The notes under the pieces were generated by a model. That model saw only the letters and a list, made by a program, of their open reading frames with translations. It was not told the DNA's origin and searched no databases. Positions 20,666-27,811 of a DNA stretch of 31,670 nucleotides are shown here, in pieces. A program made the position numbers and the translations under genes. Position 1 is the first letter of the stretch. Each line of letters opens with the position of its first letter. This DNA comes from an uncultured Candidatus Saccharibacteria bacterium (GTDB lineage Bacteria; Patescibacteria; Saccharimonadia; Saccharimonadales; CAMLKC01): contig CAMLDM010000009.1 in assembly GCA_946479025.1 (NCBI GenBank), positions 1 to 31,670 of the forward strand. Direction: 5' to 3'.

Positions 20666-21687
20666 ACGAACCGGATGATCGGCAAGAGCCGAAAATCGTA
20701 GTGATTGGCGGCGGAACGGGAAGTTTTACGCTGCTGAGCGCGCTTAAAAACTACTCGCACTCCATCACGGCGATCGTGAACATGGTTGATGACGGCGGCA
20801 GCACCGGTGTGCTACGTGATGAGCTTGGAACCCTGCCGCCGGGCGATGTACGCCAATGCTTGGTGGCACTGAGCGATTCGCCGAAGGTTCGCGACCTCTT
20901 CAATTATCGCTTTGAGGAAGGAACGTTCTCTGGCCATGCGTTTGGCAACTTGCTGCTCAGCGCGCTGGAAAAAATGACCGGAAACTTTTCGGAGGCGGTG
21001 GAAACGGCATCTGAAATTTTGCGCGTGAACGGCAAGGTCGTGCCGGCAACGCTCGACAACGTGCGCCTTAAGATGGAGTGGCCGGAAGCGAGCGTTATTT
21101 TACATGGCGAGCGGGTAATCGACGCGGAATACTTTGCCAACGATCCGCGCCGTGCGTCGCTTTCGCTTGTGCCAAGTGCGACTGCAAATCCCGATGCGCT
21201 GAACGCGATTGCCGAGGCTGATCTTATTGTCGTGGCGCCGGGCGACCTCTACACGTCGCTTGGCCCGCTGCTCGTAATCGGCGGAATTGGCGAGGCTCTC
21301 TGCAAAACCGACGCGACGATTACTTATGTTGCCAACCTGGTAACGAAAAAAGGCCAGACCGAAGGCTTTGCCGTAAGCGATCACGCAGGCGAGATCGAAC
21401 GGTTTGTCGGCTGTGAATTTCTCGATAGCGTTCTCTATAACAAGCAGCAGCCGGACGCCGAGTTGGCGCGGCGTTATGAGGAAGAGGATGCCTATCTCGT
21501 GCCGATCGACGCCGACATTTTGGCAAAGAAACACTACAGGGCGGTTGCCGGCGATTTCCTCGGTGCGGTTGCCCAGGCTCATAAAACGGAGGCGGCTGTG
21601 CCGGTGACACGCTCCCTGATTCGTCATGACGCGGCGGCGGTTGCCAGCGCAATAATGGAACTCTATAATGAAGGCCATGCAGAGTAA
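20662..21687 (+). CDS. yvcK: YvcK/CofD-like gluconeogenesis factor
   Basis: A 341-aa protein with the family N-terminal IVVIGGGTGSFTLLSALK, VNMVDDGGSTGVLRDELG and PPGDVRQCLVAL, later FSGHAFGNLLLSALE and VAPGDLYTSLGPLL. YvcK-type proteins bind UDP-sugars and adjust carbon flow and peptidoglycan synthesis in Firmicutes and Actinobacteria. The ATGA overlap with the GH1 stop and the 20-nt overlap with the HAD gene indicate one operon. Confidence 0.9.
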   Translation: MNEPDDRQEPKIVVIGGGTGSFTLLSALKNYSHSITAIVNMVDDGGSTGVLRDELGTLPPGDVRQCLVALSDSPKVRDLFNYRFEEGTFSGHAFGNLLLSALEKMTGNFSEAVETASEILRVNGKVVPATLDNVRLKMEWPEASVILHGERVIDAEYFANDPRRASLSLVPSATANPDALNAIAEADLIVVAPGDLYTSLGPLLVIGGIGEALCKTDATITYVANLVTKKGQTEGFAVSDHAGEIERFVGCEFLDSVLYNKQQPDAELARRYEEEDAYLVPIDADILAKKHYRAVAGDFLGAVAQAHKTEAAVPVTRSLIRHDAAAVASAIMELYNEGHAE

Positions 21688-22384
21688 TTCTGACTTCCAC
21701 GATACGTTTTTCGTTTTAGACTTTGACCGATGCACTGGGGACACGGACGGAATTCAGGCCGTGCTTGAAGAAGTAATTCTGCGTGAAACCGGCATTCTTC
21801 CCGAAAAATTTCATGAAACGCGCGCTCGAATTGAAGCGTCCGGTCGGACGTTTGAGACGATTCGGCATCTCCATCATCTTCTGGAAGGGGCGGAAAGTAA
21901 TATAAGCTGGCCGCAAATTCGTAAAAGCCTTGTTGAGACGTCTAAAACCCGAGATCTGCTATTGCCGCATACGCGCGAGCTGCTGGACATTCTTGACAAG
22001 CGCAATATTCGCTATGGCATTATCACGTATGGCGTTGAAGAGGCGTGGCAACTGACGAAGCTTGAGGTGGCTGGGCTACTTGATGTGCCACACCTCGTGA
22101 CACACATTGAGAAAAAGGGCGAGCTTCTGACGGGCTGGAAGCAAGACAGCGGGAAATTTATCGTGCCGCCGGCAATGAGTAAGGCATTTCAGGCCATTGA
22201 AGTTTCGGAGATTGTGTTTCTTGACGATAAGGCGCGCAGCTTTCAAGGTATTCCGGACGGCGTGCGTGGTGTGCATGTGATCGCTCATGGTGGCAACAAA
22301 CTTCCAGTGCAGCAAGGTGATGTGCCTCCGCAGGTAACAGACGTAACAGGGATAGACGGCGCAATAAAGCTTCTGTTCGGATAG
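21668..22384 (+). CDS. HAD-superfamily hydrolase
   Basis: A 238-aa protein. Motif I is FFVLDFDRCTGDTDG (DxDxC/T type, nucleophile in LDFDRC), motif II lies in YGIITYGVEE, and motif IV is IVFLDDKARSFQGI. The helical cap between residues 30 and 100 suggests a C1-cap phosphatase. The substrate is unknown. The start at 21668 overlaps yvcK; a later in-frame ATG (MQSNSDF, three codons on) is possible. Confidence 0.78.
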   Translation: MKAMQSNSDFHDTFFVLDFDRCTGDTDGIQAVLEEVILRETGILPEKFHETRARIEASGRTFETIRHLHHLLEGAESNISWPQIRKSLVETSKTRDLLLPHTRELLDILDKRNIRYGIITYGVEEAWQLTKLEVAGLLDVPHLVTHIEKKGELLTGWKQDSGKFIVPPAMSKAFQAIEVSEIVFLDDKARSFQGIPDGVRGVHVIAHGGNKLPVQQGDVPPQVTDVTGIDGAIKLLFG

Positions 22385-22403
22385 ATTATACAAGTGCACA
22401 TTG

Positions 22404-22432
22404 TTGACAAAGTATAAGCATTATGCTAAGTT
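22404..22432 (+). promoter_or_regulatory. -35 and extended -10 promoter of the 66-aa gene
   Basis: A perfect TTGACA (22404-22409), 17 bp, then TGC-TAAGTT (box 22427-22432). The start falls about 3 nt before ATG 22442. Confidence 0.55.
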
Positions 22433-22441
22433 AAGTGTATT

Positions 22442-22642
22442 ATGACACCAAAAACAAACATTAACAATGAAGAGCGCGCCATGGACGTCGAAGCCCGGGC
22501 AGCATCGCACATTTCACAAGATCTTAAAAACGCCGTTCTGGTCGTTTCGCTTGTGGCGAACCTGTTTATCTTTACGGCATGGTTGGCGGTGCAGGTAACG
22601 TCACGATACGACGCGCAGCTTGCCAGCTTTTTGTTTAACTGA
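22442..22642 (+). CDS. 66-aa single-pass membrane protein, unknown function
   Basis: A polar N-terminal half (residues 1-30) is followed by one transmembrane helix (about 32-52, NAVLVVSLVANLFIFTAWLAV) and a short tail. The gene has its own promoter and a strong terminator, so it is a stand-alone unit. Small proteins of this design often bind or regulate larger membrane complexes; nothing in the sequence shows a partner. Confidence 0.65.
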   Translation: MTPKTNINNEERAMDVEARAASHISQDLKNAVLVVSLVANLFIFTAWLAVQVTSRYDAQLASFLFN

Positions 22643-22661
22643 CAACTGGTAAAACATAGCC

Positions 22662-22697
22662 AAAAATACCACAATCAGTCCGATCGTGGTATTTTTT
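22662..22697. terminator. Bidirectional intrinsic terminator
   Basis: AAAAATACCAC (22662-22672) pairs perfectly with the GTGGTATTTTT arm ending at 22696, with a 13-nt loop. The A- and T-runs are inside and after the stem, so it can act on both strands. It separates the 66-aa gene from the dcw cluster. Confidence 0.85.
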
Positions 22698-22720
22698 AAT
22701 ACCCCTGTAAATGCCTATGG

Positions 22721-22742
22721 TTATCCACATATCTGTGGATAA
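22721..22742. promoter_or_regulatory. Inverted pair of perfect DnaA boxes
   Basis: TTATCCACA (22721-22729) and TGTGGATAA (22734-22742) are both exact consensus DnaA boxes, facing each other 4 bp apart, about 180 bp upstream of mraZ. They could let DnaA regulate the division cluster, or be part of a DnaA-titration site. Confidence 0.75.
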
Positions 22743-22763
22743 AGTGGAGCGAATGCCGCGCCC

Positions 22764-22832
22764 TGGGGTAAAAATGGGGGTTGTCGTGGGTAATTGTGGG
22801 TATTATAGTAAGGCCAGTGGAAATAAGTGGGT
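22764..22832 (+). promoter_or_regulatory. mraZ promoter with MraZ-type TGGGK repeats
   Basis: TTGTCG (22781-22786), 17 bp, TATAGT (22804-22809). TGGGG or TGGGT repeats start at 22764, 22775, 22787, 22797 and 22828; those at 22787 and 22797 are exactly 5 nt apart and fill the promoter spacer. MraZ of E. coli is known to bind TGGGN direct repeats with 5-nt gaps and repress its own operon, so this is a likely autoregulatory operator. The leader from about 22816 to 22917 is A/C-rich and lacks a strong Shine-Dalgarno site. Confidence 0.7.
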
Positions 22833-22917
22833 AACCCCACCAAAAACAAACACCACTGTTTAAAAAATAATCAACGCGAAACGTTCCCAGGTGGAACAGA
22901 AGGCACCCTGAAAGCGA

Positions 22918-23280
22918 ATGGATTATTTCGAACGCAAGCTCGATGACAAACGCCGGTTAACTATACCGACGGAGCTTCGAAATGAATTCGCCAGCGGCGT
23001 CGTTCTGACCAGGGGCTTTGGCCAGTATCTTCATCTGTACCCGCAAAATGTGTGGGATAGGGAAGTGGAACCGGCGCTGGGCGGCAGCATTCTCGACGAG
23101 AAGGTAGCCGACCTCAACGTGAGGTTCCGCCGTGGCAAAACTAGCGACGCGCTCGACCAAAAGCAGGGTCGGGTGACGATCGAGCAGCATCTGCTTGATT
23201 ACGCTGGGATTGACCGGGAGCTGGTAGCGGTGCGGGCGGGCGCTTATTGGCGAATCCTGCCAGCAGATGCCGACGTGTAG
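22918..23280 (+). CDS. mraZ: Transcriptional regulator MraZ
   Basis: A 120-aa MraZ with the SpoVT-AbrB-like fold: YFERKLDDKRRLTIPTELR is the classic DxxxRxxIP motif, and GRVTIEQHLLDYAGIDRELV is the second copy of the fold. It is somewhat shorter than the usual 140-150 aa. It forms ring-shaped oligomers that bind upstream repeats of the division cluster, and matching TGGGK repeats are present here. It is the first gene of the cluster, separated from rsmH by 330 nt. Confidence 0.9.
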   Translation: MDYFERKLDDKRRLTIPTELRNEFASGVVLTRGFGQYLHLYPQNVWDREVEPALGGSILDEKVADLNVRFRRGKTSDALDQKQGRVTIEQHLLDYAGIDRELVAVRAGAYWRILPADADV

Positions 23281-23610
23281 ATTGTTCCATTGCTTGTACT
23301 TTAATAATTCGGACCAGATAGTAAAGATATAAACTCTCGAGGTCAACTATCTGGCAGTACGGACAGTGGATCAACGGCACCACACTAAAAAACGCCGACG
23401 CACCTTACTCTAAACACAACACCTCCCAAAAAAACTCCACCTCACACATAAGTCTCTCAACCGAAGCGTTTTATGAGTTACGCAGTAACCGTTTTTATAC
23501 GCTTCGGACACTTATACAAAAACAAACACACCCAAAAAACAAAAACGTCCTGCTGTCAGATAGGTGATCTCGAGCAGTATCATGATTATCCTGTTATAAT
23601 CAAGTTACTG
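23281..23610 (+). other. Structured non-coding region between mraZ and rsmH
   Basis: A 330-nt gap without a convincing gene. Hairpin 1: CCAGATAGT (23314-23322) with ACTATCTGG (23346-23354). Hairpin 2: CCGAAGCG (23461-23468) with CGCTTCGG (23500-23507), enclosing GTTAC-GCA-GTAAC (23477-23489). Between and after them are A/C-rich, G-poor stretches, including two CACCTC-type sequences at about 23420-23443. The upstream extension of the rsmH frame (ATG 23473) crosses hairpin 2 and is judged non-coding. Confidence 0.55.
23595..23600 (+). promoter_or_regulatory. Extended -10 (TGT-TATAAT) of rsmH
   Basis: A perfect extended -10 lies 10 nt before ATG 23611, giving rsmH its own short-leader promoter in addition to read-through from mraZ. 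Confidence 0.65.
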
Positions 23611-24504
23611 ATGAGTATCAAAGAACATCCACCACATTTACATGTTCCGGTTTTACTAGATGCGACACTTGAGCTGCTGCAACCAAATTCGGGCGAGAAT
23701 TATCTCGACTTGACGGCTGGTTACGGTGGCCATGCCCGGCGCATTCTAGAAAAGACTAAAAACTATCGTGATTCCGTTCTGGTTGATCGCGACGATTTTG
23801 CTATTGCAAATCTCAGCGAATTCAGCGAGAAGGGCGTCACGCTGCTGCATACCGATTTCGTCAGCGCCGCAAAGCGTCTGAGCGAAAAGGGGAAGCAGTT
23901 CGATATTGTACTTGTTGATTTGGGGGTGTCGTCACCACAACTCGATCAGAGCACGAGAGGGTTTTCCTTTACAAAAAATGGTCCGCTGGATATGCGCATG
24001 GATCGTCGCCAAGAGCTATCAGCCGAAACGCTGGTGAATACAGCCTCGAAAGACGAGCTTGTGCGGATTATTACGGAATATGGTGAAGAGCCAACCGGCT
24101 TTGCCAGGCGTATTGCCGAGGCAATCGTCGCCAACCGGCCATTTAGTAAAACGGAAGAACTCGCCGATCTGATCAAAAAAGAGTATCGCGGCCCCTGGAA
24201 GAAAATCCATCCGGCCACGCGCACCTTTCAAGCGCTCCGCATTGCGGTCAACGAAGAGCTACGGCAAGTCGAAGAACTGCTGCCGCTGGTTCCAAAGCTT
24301 CTTAAAAAGGGCGGACGGATCGGCATCATCAGCTTCCACAGCCTGGAGGACCGGCTAGTAAAGCGATATTTCGCCGAACAAAAAAACGCCGGCTACGAAG
24401 CCGAGCTCGAGATTCTGACCAAAAAACCGCTTGCAGGGGATATTTACGACGTTCACAATCCGCGGTCACGAAGCGCAAAGCTCCGTGTCGCTGTGAAAAA
24501 ATAA
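23611..24504 (+). CDS. rsmH: 16S rRNA m4C1402 methyltransferase
   Basis: A 297-aa RsmH (MraW). HVPVLLDATLELLQPNSG, LDLTAGYGGHARRIL (SAM motif I), LVDLGVSSPQLDQSTRGFSF, GPLDMRMD, and ATRTFQALRIAVNEEL with SFHSLEDRLVKRYF are the family motifs. It methylates N4 of C1402 in 16S rRNA. ATG 23611 is chosen, because the 46 extra residues from ATG 23473 are unlike RsmH and a promoter lies just before 23611. Confidence 0.95.
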   Translation: MSIKEHPPHLHVPVLLDATLELLQPNSGENYLDLTAGYGGHARRILEKTKNYRDSVLVDRDDFAIANLSEFSEKGVTLLHTDFVSAAKRLSEKGKQFDIVLVDLGVSSPQLDQSTRGFSFTKNGPLDMRMDRRQELSAETLVNTASKDELVRIITEYGEEPTGFARRIAEAIVANRPFSKTEELADLIKKEYRGPWKKIHPATRTFQALRIAVNEELRQVEELLPLVPKLLKKGGRIGIISFHSLEDRLVKRYFAEQKNAGYEAELEILTKKPLAGDIYDVHNPRSRSAKLRVAVKK

Positions 24505-24531
24505 AACAAAAAGAGGAAAGGGCAAAACACC

Positions 24532-24597
24532 ATGCCAGTTCACATCCCGGTACAAAACGCGTCAGTCGAAACACAAGTGACTGTCCGTTTTAACTAA
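24532..24597 (+). CDS. Possible 21-aa peptide
   Basis: ATG 24532 to TAA 24597 encodes MPVHIPVQNASVETQVTVRF plus Asn, a beta-strand-like peptide. A GGAAAGGG purine stretch about 9 nt upstream could serve as a Shine-Dalgarno site. It lies between rsmH and ftsL and is followed by a perfect hairpin. It might be a leader peptide or chance. Confidence 0.3.
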   Translation: MPVHIPVQNASVETQVTVRFN

Positions 24598-24604
24598 CCC
24601 CTTT

Positions 24605-24633
24605 GGTACGTCCGTCAAGGCGGCGGACGTACC
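24605..24633 (+). terminator. Perfect 10-bp hairpin between rsmH and ftsL
   Basis: GGTACGTCCG (24605-24614) pairs perfectly with CGGACGTACC (24624-24633) around 9 nt. It is followed by CCAAAAC and not by U, so it is more likely an RNA processing or stability element, or a partial terminator, than a full intrinsic terminator. Confidence 0.45.
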
Positions 24634-24664
24634 CCAAAACAAAAATAAAAACAGAAGAAAACAT

Positions 24665-25015
24665 ATGTCTTACTCACGAACACAACAGTTTAGTTCTCGT
24701 CGCCAGGGCAGCTGGAACCGCAACCAGAATACCACCCGCTTCGCGTCGAACGTGAAACTTGGCCCTGTGACACATACGGTGCTCGTCGCCCTTATGATTA
24801 CGGTGCTCGGTTTGATATACTTGACTCAGGCTACGCGAGCGACAAGCTACGACTACGAGGCGCAGAAGATTGACAGCAAAATCGCCGATCTGACCACGAA
24901 AAAAACCGACCTCGAGGTAGAAAACGCCCGCCTGACAGCGCTCGACAACGTTCAGAATTCCAGCGTTGCAAAGGCTATGACAAAACCTGCCCACACCGAC
25001 TACGTCAGCGAATAG
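24665..25015 (+). CDS. ftsL: FtsL-like division protein
   Basis: A 116-aa bitopic protein: basic, Gln/Arg/Asn-rich cytoplasmic segment (1-34), one transmembrane helix (about 36-55) and a coiled coil (about 65-98, AQKIDSKIADLTTKKTDLEVE). Size, layout and position between rsmH and the division transpeptidase fit FtsL, although the sequence itself is too variable to prove it. FtsL forms a trimer with FtsB/DivIC and FtsQ that activates FtsW-FtsI. Confidence 0.72.
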   Translation: MSYSRTQQFSSRRQGSWNRNQNTTRFASNVKLGPVTHTVLVALMITVLGLIYLTQATRATSYDYEAQKIDSKIADLTTKKTDLEVENARLTALDNVQNSSVAKAMTKPAHTDYVSE

Positions 25016-25023
25016 GGGAACAT

Positions 25024-26778
25024 ATGCAACTAGACTTGAAAAAAGGCAGCCGTCCGCGAACTCTCGCCATCATGACCCTTGTCATCATGGCAGTTTTTGT
25101 AGTTCGGCTGTTTTATTTGCAGGTCATCCGGCACGATTATTACGTGGCGCAGGCCAACGCCGAGCAGCTGAAGCAGCTGGTTATCCCGGCAAAGCGTGGC
25201 GAGATTTATGCCATGGACGGCGGTACGCCAGTAAAAATGGTACTGAACGAAACGGTCTATACGGTATTTGCTGATCCGAAGGTGGTGGACGAGCCACAGA
25301 AAATGATCGACCTCATCCACCGCGTTGCGGGCGGCAACGCACGGCCAGATCTTGATAAGCTGCTCGCGCAAAAAGAGTCGCGTTATCAGATTCTTGCAAC
25401 GAAGGTAACGCGGAAACAGGCAGAGATGATGAAGCAAGAAAACCTCCGTGGTCTTGGTTTTCAGGAAGAAACGCAGCGTGTTTACCCCGAAGGGAAGCTG
25501 GCGGCACAGACACTTGGCTTCGTAAATAATGAAGGCGTGGGTCAGTACGGCATCGAGGAAGCGATGAACGACCAGCTGACCGGCCGTGACGGTCTGCTGC
25601 AGTCTGTAACCGATGTGAGCAACGTGCCGCTTACAATCGGCGACAAAAATATCAACAAGCCGGCAAAAAATGGCCAGAATATCGTTATGACAATCGACCG
25701 TAACGTGCAGGCTTATGCTGAAAAAGCGCTAGCCGCCGGATTGAAGCGGTCCGGTGCGACCAATGGCAGTGTCATGGTGATGGATCCGCAATCGGGCAAG
25801 GTGATGGCGATGGCAAACCTGCCGACGTACAACCCGGCAGACTACGCGCACGTTACCAATGCGGCGGCATTCAACAACGCGACCGTCAGTGCGCCGTACG
25901 AGCCGGGCTCCGACGTGAAGACGCTCACTATGACCGCCGGGCTTGATAAAGGCGTCGTACGGCCGAATTCCACTTACAACAACACCGACTATATAAAGGT
26001 TGAAGACCGCACGATCAGCAACGCCGAAAAAGGGCAGACCGGCAATATTACGTTTCAGCACGCGCTAAATTACTCGCTTAACACCGGCTTTGTGACCGTG
26101 GCCGAGCGACTGGGCGACGGCCACAACATCACACGCGGTGCACGCGATATCATGTACGATTATTTTCATAACAAACTCCATCTAGGCGAACGCACGGGCA
26201 TTGAAGTGGCGAACGAAGCCAAAGGTATCGTCATTCCTCCGACCGACCCGGACGGCGGCGCGGTGCGCTATTCCAACATGGCGTTCGGCCAGGGGCTTGA
26301 TGTAACGATGGTGCAGGTGTGCGCGGCCTTCGGTACGATTCTAAACGGCGGCACCTACTACACGCCAACGGTGCTCGCAGGTACGATAGCCGACGATGAC
26401 GGCACGTTCGTTCCGGCAGCACCGAAGCCGGCTCAGCACAATGTCATTTCAAGTAGCACGTCCAATGCGATCCGCAAAATGATTCATGATGCGCGTGCTG
26501 CGTTTTACGCGGGCAAAGACAAGCATGGCTACTACATCGGTGGGAAGACGGGAACCTCACAGACGATCGAAAATGGCCACTATGTTGACAACCAGACTGT
26601 GGGAACATACCTGGGGTTCGGCGGAAGTAACAACAGCCCAAGCGGTCCTAAGTATGTCATAATGGTTCAGGTATCGGGCAAGGGAATGAACCTTGCCGGC
26701 AACAAGGACGCTATGCCGATTTTCACGGATATCTCCAACTGGATGCTTGATTATATGAAACTCCAACCGAAAGGATAA
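25024..26778 (+). CDS. ftsI: Division transpeptidase (PBP2/3, FtsI-like)
   Basis: A 584-aa class B penicillin-binding protein. A single N-terminal helix (about 14-32) is followed by the dimerisation domain (RGEIYAMDGG) and the transpeptidase domain. The catalytic motifs are SxxK as Ser296-Asp-Val-Lys299 in EPGSDVKT, SxN as Ser351-Leu-Asn353 and KTG at 508-510 in GGKTGTSQ; all key residues are intact. No PASTA domain. It cross-links septal peptidoglycan with FtsW. AGGGGA precedes ATG 25024. Confidence 0.94.
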   Translation: MQLDLKKGSRPRTLAIMTLVIMAVFVVRLFYLQVIRHDYYVAQANAEQLKQLVIPAKRGEIYAMDGGTPVKMVLNETVYTVFADPKVVDEPQKMIDLIHRVAGGNARPDLDKLLAQKESRYQILATKVTRKQAEMMKQENLRGLGFQEETQRVYPEGKLAAQTLGFVNNEGVGQYGIEEAMNDQLTGRDGLLQSVTDVSNVPLTIGDKNINKPAKNGQNIVMTIDRNVQAYAEKALAAGLKRSGATNGSVMVMDPQSGKVMAMANLPTYNPADYAHVTNAAAFNNATVSAPYEPGSDVKTLTMTAGLDKGVVRPNSTYNNTDYIKVEDRTISNAEKGQTGNITFQHALNYSLNTGFVTVAERLGDGHNITRGARDIMYDYFHNKLHLGERTGIEVANEAKGIVIPPTDPDGGAVRYSNMAFGQGLDVTMVQVCAAFGTILNGGTYYTPTVLAGTIADDDGTFVPAAPKPAQHNVISSSTSNAIRKMIHDARAAFYAGKDKHGYYIGGKTGTSQTIENGHYVDNQTVGTYLGFGGSNNSPSGPKYVIMVQVSGKGMNLAGNKDAMPIFTDISNWMLDYMKLQPKG

Positions 26779-26781
26779 GAA

Positions 26782-27810
26782 ATGACCTTAATTGAACTAA
26801 CTCACGAACTGAACGGCACGTTCCTGCTGAGTGTCGGCGCATTCGTGATAGCGATGGTGCTGACACCGGTATATACGTTCGCGGCCTACCGCTACAAGTT
26901 CTGGAAACGGCAAAGGAGTACCAGCACTACGGGTGAGAAGTTGGAGGTTTTCACGAAGTTACACGCTGATAAATTTAAGCGGAATATTCCGACGATGGCT
27001 GGCGTAATCGGCGTTCTTGCGATTACCGTTATGACGTATTTTTTCAATCTCGATCGCGCGCAAACGTGGCTGCCGCTTGCCGCGCTTGTCGGCGGTGGGG
27101 CAGTGGGACTACTGGACGACGTTATTAACATCCGCGGCCAAGGTCTTGGCGTAGCAGGCCTGCGCTCGAGTTTAAAATTTGCCATGATCACGGTTTTGGC
27201 GTCGGCGCTTGGTTGGTTTTTCTTTGTAAAACTAGGGTACAACAGCGTGCATTTGCCATTTCTTGGCGATTTGGTGCTGGGGTGGTGGATCGTGCCGCTG
27301 TTTGTTCTGGCGGTCGTTGCAACCGGTAACGCCGTGAATATCAGCGATGGACTCGACGGCCTGGCTGGTGGGCTGCTCACCATAAGTTTCGGAACGTTCG
27401 GTGTGATTGCGCTTTTGCAGGAACACATGCTTATATCCGGGTTCTGTTTCACGGTGGTCGGGGCGCTGCTGAGTTATCTTTGGTTTAATATTTATCCGGC
27501 CAGGTTTTTCATGGGCGACGTGGGAAGCTTTGCGTTTGGAACGAGCCTGGGTGTCGTGGCTATGCTGACAAACACGCTGTTTTTACTCCCGATTATCGGC
27601 ATAATCTTCGTGGTTGAGGCGGGCTCGAGTTCCATTCAAATCCTTAGCAAAAAACTTTTTCACCGCAAGGTTTTTCTTTCGGCACCGATCCACCACCACC
27701 TAGAAGCGAAGGGCTGGCCGGAGACAAAGGTGACGATGCGCTTTTGGGTGATTGCCTGCGTGGCTGGATTTATGGGGATTCTTTTGGCGCTTGCCGGAGG
27801 TCACGTGTAG
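26782..27810 (+). CDS. mraY: Phospho-N-acetylmuramoyl-pentapeptide transferase
   Basis: A 342-aa membrane enzyme with about ten helices. Catalytic signatures are LLDDVINIRGQG (the Asp-Asp pair), VNISDGLDGLAGG, FMGDVGSFAFG and APIHHHLEAKGWPE (the HHH motif). It links UDP-MurNAc-pentapeptide to undecaprenyl phosphate to form lipid I. It starts 3 nt after ftsI. MurE, MurF, MurD and MurC, which often flank it, are absent from this cluster. Confidence 0.95.
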   Translation: MTLIELTHELNGTFLLSVGAFVIAMVLTPVYTFAAYRYKFWKRQRSTSTTGEKLEVFTKLHADKFKRNIPTMAGVIGVLAITVMTYFFNLDRAQTWLPLAALVGGGAVGLLDDVINIRGQGLGVAGLRSSLKFAMITVLASALGWFFFVKLGYNSVHLPFLGDLVLGWWIVPLFVLAVVATGNAVNISDGLDGLAGGLLTISFGTFGVIALLQEHMLISGFCFTVVGALLSYLWFNIYPARFFMGDVGSFAFGTSLGVVAMLTNTLFLLPIIGIIFVVEAGSSSIQILSKKLFHRKVFLSAPIHHHLEAKGWPETKVTMRFWVIACVAGFMGILLALAGGHV

Positions 27811-27811
27811 C

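Noticed and set aside
23473..23610. 46-residue N-terminal extension of RsmH
   Set aside because: Unlike RsmH homologues, crosses a perfect hairpin, and an extended -10 box lies just before ATG 23611.
23605..23630. CTGATGAG that resembles a hammerhead core near the rsmH start
   Set aside because: No stem II followed by GAAA and no stem I/III pairing; it is the start of the rsmH coding sequence.
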